From Marinobacterium weihaiense (GTDB taxonomy: Bacteria > Pseudomonadota > Gammaproteobacteria > Pseudomonadales > Balneatricaceae), in contig NZ_JAHQZT010000023.1 in NCBI RefSeq assembly GCF_019061305.1, forward strand, positions 1-39,346: DNA of 39,346 nucleotides, written 5' to 3'. Each line of letters begins with the position of its first letter. Position 1 is the stretch's first letter. Of this stretch, positions 33,557 through 39,346 are shown in pieces. The notes beneath the pieces were generated by a model, which was not told the DNA's origin, did no database searches, and saw nothing but the letters and a program-made list of their open reading frames with translations. The translations under genes were made by a program, and so were the position numbers.

Positions 33557-33630
33557 GTTTCTATTCCGCGTCCAAACGCATATTCTGTTAAGAACATCCG
33601 TTCAAACAGATCTGGTTATAGAGGTAGCGT

Positions 33631-35193
33631 GTGTCCGACCAGGCTAACTGGAAGCGCAAGTACACTGACCTGACACTCGAGGTCGATCACCAACGGCAAA
33701 TCGATGCCCGTGTGCGAGAAAATCTGAATTCGCTGGTCAGTCACCTGACATTGGGACTACAGGGCAATACCCCGGAACTTGATAGCGAGCTGGATGCGCT
33801 CAACAGCGCATTGAAGGCACAGGATCATGTCCGTCTGCCGGTTCTGAGTCGACAGTTGAAACAGAGCATTAGCCAGCAGGACCAAGCACGCTATCAGCAG
33901 CGTGAATCCCTTATATGGGTGCTGCGACGCTGGACCCAGCAGTTGCGCAAGCTTAGCCAAGACCCGGCCATTGACAGCCTGCTGGGTGAACTCAATGAGC
34001 GTATCAATGATATCGGGGAGCATGCCAGTGTGCTGCCGGGGCTAATGACCGAACTGGTTGAACTGCAGGACAGCCTGTTGGGCGGGCAGCCGGCAACGGC
34101 CAGTCATGAGTTTGAACTGGATGTCGGGGGGGAACAGGATCTGGAACTGCTGCAGGCCGAGGTGGCGCGTCAGCTGCTGAAGCTGCTGGAAGTGCTGCAG
34201 GTACCGGCCGAAGGGGTCGAGCGTGCCCGCAACCTGGTCATGCAGTTGGAGCGCGGACTGAGCTTCGTGCAACTGCCTGACATTCTGTTGACCCTGACCG
34301 AGCTGGTACGCCTGGCGGGCGGCAATACCCAGGAAGACTTTGAAAACTACCTGCTGACACTGAATTCCCAGCTGGCTTATGTGCAGGAGTTTCTGGAAGA
34401 CAGCCACCAGGATGAATTGCAGGCTCGTGAGGCGCACAAAACCCTTGACCACGTCGTGCGCCGAGACGTGCGCACTATCCACCAGACCGTCAAGGATTCG
34501 GAAGACCTGGGTGTGCTCAAGCAGAGTGTCACTCGGCAGCTGGCCTCCATCATGCGCAGCATGGAGCACTTTCGCCTGCACGAGCAGGAGCGGGAAAGTC
34601 GTTTGAATCAGCGTTACGAACAGTTGCTTCAGAAAGTGGATCAAATGGAGCTGGAAACCAGTAAGGCCCGGGCTCGCATGCAGGAAGAGCAACTGCGTGC
34701 GCGTACTGATCCCTTGACTGGACTGCCCAACCGCCTGGATTATGAGCGGCACCTGCAGGCGGAAATGGATCGCTGGGAACGCTACCAGGCCCCGTTTTCC
34801 ATGGCCGTTGGTGATATCGATTTCTTCAAACGTATTAACGACCAGCTTGGACACCTGGCCGGAGACCGGGTCCTGCGATTGGTGGCCAAGGTGCTGCGCC
34901 ACAATCTGCGTAGTACTGATTTCATCGCCCGCTTCGGCGGCGAGGAGTTCGTGATTCTGTTCCCGTCGACCTCAATGGATGCGGCCGTACAGGCTACCGA
35001 GAAACTGCGCCAGGCCATCGAAAGCAGTCCATTCAATTTCAAGGGCGAACGGGTTGAGGTGACATTGTCGTTTGGTATTGCCGAGGTGCGTGGCAGTGAT
35101 GATCTGGAATCATTGTTTACACGGGCGGATCAGGCGCTCTATCGTGCCAAAGAACTGGGCCGAAACCAGACACAGGCCACCCCGGCAGGCTAG
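33631..35193 (+). CDS. Soluble diguanylate cyclase (DgcH-like position)
   Basis: A 520-residue cytoplasmic protein with no membrane helix. A long helical N-terminal region (about 1-310) leads through a coiled coil (about 310-357) into a GGDEF domain that starts at TDPLTGLPNRLDYE. The active motif is GGEEF (436-440), and the RxxD product-inhibition site is present (R427, D430). It should make cyclic-di-GMP with feedback inhibition. There is no EAL domain. The start is GTG with AGAGGT upstream. It occupies the place of PA5487 (DgcH) next to dsbA in P. aeruginosa, which suggests orthology. The next gene, ubiB, follows after only 30 bp. Confidence 0.92.
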   Translation: MSDQANWKRKYTDLTLEVDHQRQIDARVRENLNSLVSHLTLGLQGNTPELDSELDALNSALKAQDHVRLPVLSRQLKQSISQQDQARYQQRESLIWVLRRWTQQLRKLSQDPAIDSLLGELNERINDIGEHASVLPGLMTELVELQDSLLGGQPATASHEFELDVGGEQDLELLQAEVARQLLKLLEVLQVPAEGVERARNLVMQLERGLSFVQLPDILLTLTELVRLAGGNTQEDFENYLLTLNSQLAYVQEFLEDSHQDELQAREAHKTLDHVVRRDVRTIHQTVKDSEDLGVLKQSVTRQLASIMRSMEHFRLHEQERESRLNQRYEQLLQKVDQMELETSKARARMQEEQLRARTDPLTGLPNRLDYERHLQAEMDRWERYQAPFSMAVGDIDFFKRINDQLGHLAGDRVLRLVAKVLRHNLRSTDFIARFGGEEFVILFPSTSMDAAVQATEKLRQAIESSPFNFKGERVEVTLSFGIAEVRGSDDLESLFTRADQALYRAKELGRNQTQATPAG

Positions 35194-35223
35194 AATAGTG
35201 AGCTTGTTGAACAGGACAGGACC

Positions 35224-36864
35224 TTGCTGGCCGTGCGGACTGTAATGCGCTCGATGAAGATCGCGTGGATCTTCGCCTATTATCGCCTCGACACTTTTTT
35301 TGATCAGCCGGTGCTGCCTTGGTACCTGCGGGCCTTGCTCTGGCTGCTGCCCTGGCGTTATGTGTTGCCGATACGTCGCCCCCAGGCCGAGCGCTTGCGC
35401 CTGGCGCTGGAAGCGCTGGGACCGGTATTCATCAAATTCGGGCAGATGCTGTCCACTCGGCGCGATCTTTTGCCGGACGACCTGGCAGAAGAGCTGGCGC
35501 GTCTGCAGGATCGAGTGCCGCCGTTTGCGGGTGCCCGTGCCCGTCAGATCATCGAGCGTGAACTGGGCCGGCCCGTTGACCAGGTTTTTGCCCGCTTTGA
35601 AGTCGATCCCATGGCATCCGCGTCTGTGGCACAGGTGCATGCAGCCACCCTGCATGACGGTCGGGAAGTCGTGGTCAAGGTGATTCGGCCCGGCATTGCA
35701 CGTGTGATCCGTGGCGATGTGGCCCTGCTGTATGTGCTGGCGCGTCTGGTACAGGCCTTGTGGGTGGAAGGGCGCCGGCTGCGTCCGGTGGAGGTTGTGG
35801 CCGAGTATGAGCAGACCATCTTCGACGAACTGGACCTGCGCAAGGAGGCGGCCAACGGTTCCCAGCTGAGGCGCAACTTTGATCAGTCCGGTATTCTCTA
35901 TGTGCCCGAGGTTTACTGGGACTACACGCGCCAACAGGTGCTGGTCATGGAGCGCATCCACGGTATTCCGGTGGCGGATGTGGCGCAGCTGCGCGCCCAG
36001 GGCACCGATATGAAAGCGCTGGCCGAGCGCGGCGTGGAGATCTTCTTTACCCAGGTCTTCCGTGACAGCTTTTTCCATGCCGACATGCACCCGGGCAATA
36101 TTTTCGTATCGCGCAACAACCCCTCCGACCCCCAGTACATTGCCGTGGACTTCGGTATTATCGGTTCGCTCAATGCGGAAGACCAAAGTTACCTGGCGCG
36201 CAACATTCTGGCGTTCTTCAAGCGCGACTATCGTCAGGTGGCTCAGCTGCATATCGACTCTGGCTGGGTGCCGCGGGATACCAATGTTCATGCTTTTGAG
36301 ACGGCCATCCGCAGCGTCTGCGAGCCCATCTTTGAAAAGCCGCTCAAGGACATTTCCTTCGGCATGGTGCTGCTGGGGCTGTTTCAGACGGCGCGCCGGT
36401 TCAACATGGAGGTACAGCCGCAGCTGGTGCTGCTGCAGAAAACTCTGTTGAATATCGAAGGACTGGGTCGCCAGCTGTACCCGGAACTGGACCTCTGGCA
36501 GACCGCCAAGCCGTTTCTGGAAAACTGGATGCAGGAACGCATGGGCGTCAAAGCGGTCTACCAAAACATGAAGCAGCAGGCGCCGGAGTGGCTGGAAAAG
36601 CTGCCGCACTTGCCACAGATGGTGTATGACAGCCTGGAGCAGCTGAAGCTGCACTCCGAATCTGATGCCCGCGTACAACAGCGGCTGTTGCAACAGCAGC
36701 AGCGACAGCAGCGACGCCAGCGCCGATACCTGCTTGCGGGGGCTGTACTGTTGGCGGCAGCGGTTGTGCTGGCGCGTCCGGAGTGGCAGCAGGCGGTGGC
36801 GGATTTGCCTTGGTATGCCTTGGCCAGTGCCGGTCTGGGGGGGCTATTGGTCTGGCGAGCCTGA
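35224..36864 (+). CDS. ubiB: Ubiquinone biosynthesis regulatory kinase-like protein UbiB
   Basis: A 546-residue member of the ABC1/ADCK/UbiB atypical kinase family. It is a membrane ATPase that supports ubiquinone synthesis, probably by helping lipid precursors reach Ubi enzymes. Features are the KxGQ motif in [15 protein letters not shown], the Ala-rich loop ASASVAQVH, the catalytic Lys in [27 protein letters not shown] and VDFGIIG. Two C-terminal membrane helices (about 500-516 and 527-543) follow a Gln/Arg-rich stretch. The start is taken as TTG (LAVR follows, as in Pseudomonas UbiB, and AGGA precedes). An ATG at 35245 is the alternative. ubiE and ubiJ, usually just upstream, are not here. 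Confidence 0.95.
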   Translation: MLAVRTVMRSMKIAWIFAYYRLDTFFDQPVLPWYLRALLWLLPWRYVLPIRRPQAERLRLALEALGPVFIKFGQMLSTRRDLLPDDLAEELARLQDRVPPFAGARARQIIERELGRPVDQVFARFEVDPMASASVAQVHAATLHDGREVVVKVIRPGIARVIRGDVALLYVLARLVQALWVEGRRLRPVEVVAEYEQTIFDELDLRKEAANGSQLRRNFDQSGILYVPEVYWDYTRQQVLVMERIHGIPVADVAQLRAQGTDMKALAERGVEIFFTQVFRDSFFHADMHPGNIFVSRNNPSDPQYIAVDFGIIGSLNAEDQSYLARNILAFFKRDYRQVAQLHIDSGWVPRDTNVHAFETAIRSVCEPIFEKPLKDISFGMVLLGLFQTARRFNMEVQPQLVLLQKTLLNIEGLGRQLYPELDLWQTAKPFLENWMQERMGVKAVYQNMKQQAPEWLEKLPHLPQMVYDSLEQLKLHSESDARVQQRLLQQQQRQQRRQRRYLLAGAVLLAAAVVLARPEWQQAVADLPWYALASAGLGGLLVWRA

Positions 36865-36928
36865 GGTGGTCGCTGCATCCTGGATCGGTTATGCTTCGCG
36901 CAGTCTGTAACTGAACAACGGAACGCGC

Positions 36929-37327
36929 ATGTCTGCACAATGGCTTGATCAGATTAAATGGGATGACCAGGGACTGGTGCCGGCGATCGCTCAGGATTAT
37001 CGCACTGGCCGAATCCTGATGGTTGCCTGGATGAACAAAGAGGCGCTTCGGCTGACTGCTGAGGAAGGACGAGCGATCTACTGGTCCCGCTCGCGCCAGC
37101 GCCTGTGGCGCAAGGGTGAAGAATCCGGCCATGTGCAGAAGCTACATGAGCTGCGTCTGGACTGCGACAGTGATGTTATTCTGCTCAGTGTCGAGCAGCT
37201 GGGCGATATTGCCTGTCATACCGGTCGCGAGAGTTGCTTCTACCGGGTACTGCGTGACGACAAGCAGTGGGAAGTGGTAGACAAAGTGCGCCGTGACCCC
37301 AATGACATCTATGCAAAGAAGGCGTAA
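36929..37327 (+). CDS. hisI: Phosphoribosyl-AMP cyclohydrolase HisI
   Basis: A 132-residue monofunctional enzyme that opens the adenine ring of phosphoribosyl-AMP in the third step of histidine synthesis. Metal-binding residues are in [10 protein letters not shown] and the conserved [12 protein letters not shown]. The N-terminal [14 protein letters not shown] and [10 protein letters not shown] are family hallmarks. It lacks the HisE domain fused in enteric HisIE. hisE follows 3 bp later. It lies 64 bp after ubiB. Confidence 0.97.
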   Translation: MSAQWLDQIKWDDQGLVPAIAQDYRTGRILMVAWMNKEALRLTAEEGRAIYWSRSRQRLWRKGEESGHVQKLHELRLDCDSDVILLSVEQLGDIACHTGRESCFYRVLRDDKQWEVVDKVRRDPNDIYAKKA

Positions 37328-37330
37328 TAC

Positions 37331-37660
37331 ATGACTGATACCCTCGCCCGTCTGCAACAGGTACTGGAAGCGCGCAAGCAGGCCGAACCGGACAGTTCTT
37401 ATGTCGCTTCACTGCACGCCAAGGGTCTGAACAAGATTCTGGAGAAAGTGGGTGAAGAAAGTGTAGAAGCGATTCTGGCTGCCAAGGATGCCGCCACTAG
37501 CGGCGATAACAGTGATCTGATCTATGAAACGGCGGATCTCTGGTTTCACTCCTTGGTGATGCTGTCGCATCTGGGCGAAAGCCACGAGGCGGTGTTGAAC
37601 GAGCTGGCTCGTCGCTTTGACCTGTCCGGCCTTGAGGAAAAAGCCTCGCGCAACACCTGA
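37331..37660 (+). CDS. hisE: Phosphoribosyl-ATP pyrophosphatase HisE
   Basis: A 109-residue MazG-like hydrolase for the second step of histidine synthesis (PR-ATP to PR-AMP). The metal-binding helix pattern is seen in [15 protein letters not shown] and [17 protein letters not shown]. It is a stand-alone domain. It begins 3 bp after hisI, so the two are probably co-translated. The ubiB-hisI-hisE-tatABC order is conserved in Pseudomonas and relatives. Confidence 0.97.
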   Translation: MTDTLARLQQVLEARKQAEPDSSYVASLHAKGLNKILEKVGEESVEAILAAKDAATSGDNSDLIYETADLWFHSLVMLSHLGESHEAVLNELARRFDLSGLEEKASRNT

Positions 37661-37756
37661 GGCTGCCGTCTCTGACAGGACGGGCAGAACAAACGGCAGG
37701 GTGGATAGCCCTGTCTCATAATAGAACGTAGTAAGAAGCTACTCCCGGGAGGCGAC

Positions 37757-38014
37757 ATGCTTGGTGGAATTAGTATTTGGCAGCTGCTGATCGTACTGGT
37801 CATCATCATCCTGCTGTTTGGCACCAAAAAACTGCGTAACATCGGTGGTGATCTGGGTGGCGCGTTGAAAAGTTTCAAAAAAGCCGTCAATGATGACGAA
37901 CCGGAGCAGAAAAACGCCACTGATGAGCAGAAGAAACTGTCTGCAGAGCAGGATGCACAGTTCAAGGATAGCGACACCACATCCAGCAATACTGACAGCA
38001 AACAGCAGAAGTAA
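37757..38014 (+). CDS. tatA: Sec-independent translocase subunit TatA
   Basis: An 85-residue protein with one N-terminal membrane helix ([16 protein letters not shown]), the conserved FG hinge in [11 protein letters not shown], an amphipathic helix ([13 protein letters not shown]) and a charged, disordered tail rich in Gln, Asp and Lys. TatA forms the size-variable pore of the twin-arginine pathway. GGGAGG is 6 bases before the ATG. It is the first of three tat genes, 96 bp after hisE. Confidence 0.96.
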   Translation: MLGGISIWQLLIVLVIIILLFGTKKLRNIGGDLGGALKSFKKAVNDDEPEQKNATDEQKKLSAEQDAQFKDSDTTSSNTDSKQQK

Positions 38015-38025
38015 GTCGGGCTGCC

Positions 38026-38397
38026 ATGTTTGATATTGGCTTTTTCGAGCTGCTGGTGGTTGGCGTCGTGGCGTTACTGGTGCTTGGTCCTGAGCGGTTG
38101 CCGATGGCGGCACGCACCTGCGGCCTCTGGTTGGGGCGCGTGCGCCGCTCACTGAATTCGATTCAGTCCGAGATCCGCGAGGAGCTGCGAGTGGAGGAAC
38201 TCAAACGTACCACGGCCATGCAGAAGGAAGAGCTGGAGCGTGAGTTGTCCGAGATGCGTCAGCCGTTCCAGTCGCCGCAACAGCCGCGAGGGACTTCGAC
38301 TGCACCGGACACCGAGACCGTCAAGCCACAGGCCCCCGGCTCTGAACCAGGCGAGCCTGATGCCCGTCAGGACACTGCCAGCAAGGACAAACCATGA
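38026..38397 (+). CDS. tatB: Sec-independent translocase subunit TatB
   Basis: A 123-residue protein with an N-terminal membrane helix ([21 protein letters not shown]) carrying the family E, G and P positions. A long amphipathic helix (about 25-80) and a Pro/Glu-rich tail follow. With TatC it forms the receptor for twin-arginine signal peptides. It is 11 bp after tatA and overlaps tatC by 4 bp. Confidence 0.95.
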   Translation: MFDIGFFELLVVGVVALLVLGPERLPMAARTCGLWLGRVRRSLNSIQSEIREELRVEELKRTTAMQKEELERELSEMRQPFQSPQQPRGTSTAPDTETVKPQAPGSEPGEPDARQDTASKDKP

Positions 38398-39194
38398 GCG
38401 GCGAACACTTCGATCAGGAACAGCCTCTGATTTCCCATCTGGTCGAGCTGCGTCAGCGCCTGCTGTACTCGGTGCTGGCTATTCTGGTGATCTTCCTGGG
38501 GCTGTTTGCGTTTGCCAATGACCTGTACACCTGGCTGTCTGCACCGCTGACGGCGCTGCTGCCGGAAGGTACCAGCATGATTGCCACGGATGTGACCTCG
38601 CCGTTCTTTGCGCCCTTTAAGTTGACGCTGGTTGCGGCAGCCTTCCTGGCAATGCCTTTCCTGTTGCACCAGGCCTGGAGTTTCATTTCTCCGGGGCTTT
38701 ACAGCCATGAAAAGCGCCTGGCGATACCGCTGTTGGCTTCCAGTATTTTTCTATTCTATCTGGGTGTAGCCTTCGCCTATTTTGTCGTTTTTCCGATTAT
38801 TTTTGGTTTCTTTACCAGTGTCGGTCCAGAAAACATTGCGGTAATGACCGATATCAGCAGCTATCTCAACTTTGTTCTCAAGCTGTTCTTTGCTTTCGGC
38901 ATCGTGTTTGAAATCCCCATTGCAACGCTGTTGCTGCTGTGGTCGGGTGCAGTTACTGTCGAAGGTCTCAAGGCCAAGCGCGCCTATGTCATTGTGGGAT
39001 GCTTTGTTCTGGGTATGTTGTTGACGCCACCGGATATCATTTCACAGAGCCTCTTGGCTGTACCCATGTGGCTTCTGTTTGAGTTGGGCATTGTACTCGG
39101 ACGTATCTTGATTAAACGTCCACGTCCTGATGTCGGCGATGAAGAACTGGAACATGCGATCCGGGAAGAAGAGGATAATCGTCGCGAACCGTGA
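38394..39194 (+). CDS. tatC: Sec-independent translocase subunit TatC
   Basis: A 266-residue protein with six predicted membrane helices. The N-terminal [10 protein letters not shown], the periplasmic-loop [10 protein letters not shown], the PGLYSHEKR segment and the intramembrane Glu in FGIVFEIP are all present. TatC recognises the twin-arginine motif. The ATG lies within ATGA shared with the tatB end. The charged C-terminal tail is cytoplasmic. A hairpin follows at 39241-39268. Confidence 0.97.
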   Translation: MSGEHFDQEQPLISHLVELRQRLLYSVLAILVIFLGLFAFANDLYTWLSAPLTALLPEGTSMIATDVTSPFFAPFKLTLVAAAFLAMPFLLHQAWSFISPGLYSHEKRLAIPLLASSIFLFYLGVAFAYFVVFPIIFGFFTSVGPENIAVMTDISSYLNFVLKLFFAFGIVFEIPIATLLLLWSGAVTVEGLKAKRAYVIVGCFVLGMLLTPPDIISQSLLAVPMWLLFELGIVLGRILIKRPRPDVGDEELEHAIREEEDNRREP

Positions 39195-39207
39195 CAGGAG
39201 GCATGAC

Positions 39208-39231
39208 GCAGTTCTCGTAGCAGTTCTCGTA
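39208..39231 (+). repeat. Tandem 12-bp duplication after tatC
   Basis: GCAGTTCTCGTA occurs twice in direct succession (39208-39219 and 39220-39231), just after the tatC stop and before its terminator. It looks like a slippage product; no function is evident. Confidence 0.7.
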
Positions 39232-39240
39232 ATAGTGAAA

Positions 39241-39271
39241 CAGGCGCCCCTGGTCTCAGGGGCGCCTGTTT
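39241..39271 (+). terminator. Terminator of the tat operon
   Basis: An 11-bp stem (CAGGCGCCCCT with AGGGGCGCCTG) with a 6-base loop is followed by TTTG. The T run is short, but the stem is strong and placed 47 bp after the tatC stop. The remaining bases to 39346 hold no gene; TTGACT near the end may be the -35 of a unit beyond the window. Confidence 0.75.
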
Positions 39272-39346
39272 GCGTTAAGGGGCGGTGGTTTTAGCTTGGT
39301 TTCATTTTTTGAAACTTTTACGCGCACGGGTGTTGACTCTGCATCG

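Noticed and set aside
35110..36693. Long minus-strand frame (527 codons) opposite ubiB
   Set aside because: UbiB motifs are complete on the plus strand; the antisense frame has no recognisable domain or start context.
39269..39346. TTGACT and a GTTTCA/TGAAAC hairpin at the right edge
   Set aside because: The sequence ends before a -10 or any gene could be seen, so no promoter or attenuator is called.

Overview
The window is about 39 kb of ordinary-looking chromosome from a gammaproteobacterium of the Pseudomonas/Oceanospirillales kind. The evidence is an IGPD-only HisB, separate HisI and HisE, a ubiB-hisI-hisE-tatABC string, polA-(sRNA gap)-engB-cytochrome c4-dsbA-diguanylate cyclase in the Pseudomonas order, and tRNA genes with encoded CCA ends. 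GC content is moderately high. I saw no insertion sequence, prophage or CRISPR array. Most genes are core housekeeping genes, many of which lie in the origin-proximal part of the Pseudomonas aeruginosa map.

Layout. 1-640: tRNA-Leu(CAG) with its terminator, then a 43-residue membrane peptide gene on the minus strand. 640-5810 (minus): a five-gene envelope operon, COG3014 lipoprotein - YcfL - LpoB - large exported protein - CsgG/FlgT-like protein. 5811-6358: a gene-free stretch with four perfect and three near-perfect DnaA boxes and a near-consensus IHF site. 6359-9450 (minus): a sugar-type periplasmic binding protein translationally coupled to a membrane GGDEF-EAL protein. 9570-13225 (minus): asmA-like - mutY - yggX - tRNA-Phe. 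13375-16198 (plus): hisB-hisH-hisA-hisF. 16245-19893 (minus): a second GGDEF-EAL protein, a secreted ATP-dependent DNA ligase (Lig E type) and a cytochrome c5. 20189-20611 (plus): tRNA-Arg, Thr, Asn, Asp. 20766-24304: a duplicated-domain lipoprotein, an AIM24-like protein (minus), an EAL-like/HDOD protein and a TauE/SafE permease. 24308-28297 (minus): DUF2782 protein - thrB - small membrane protein - uvrD. 28397-35193: polA, a candidate sRNA, engB (minus), cytochrome c4, dsbA and a soluble diguanylate cyclase. 35224-39194 (plus): ubiB, hisI, hisE, tatA, tatB, tatC.

How the genes fit together. Six histidine genes lie in two blocks (BHAF and IE) that supply the middle of the pathway. Four proteins belong to cyclic-di-GMP signalling (two GGDEF-EAL, one diguanylate cyclase, one degenerate EAL-HDOD). 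Envelope functions are frequent: Tat export, DsbA, LpoB, AsmA and periplasmic cytochromes.

The two most unusual non-coding signals are the DnaA-box/IHF cluster at 5929-6302, a candidate datA/DARS-like or origin-like locus, and a hairpin-rich, terminator-ended unit between polA and engB with a sigma-E-like -35 element. The latter occupies the position of Spot 42 in enterics and ErsA in Pseudomonas. Both assignments are inferences from sequence and need experiments.
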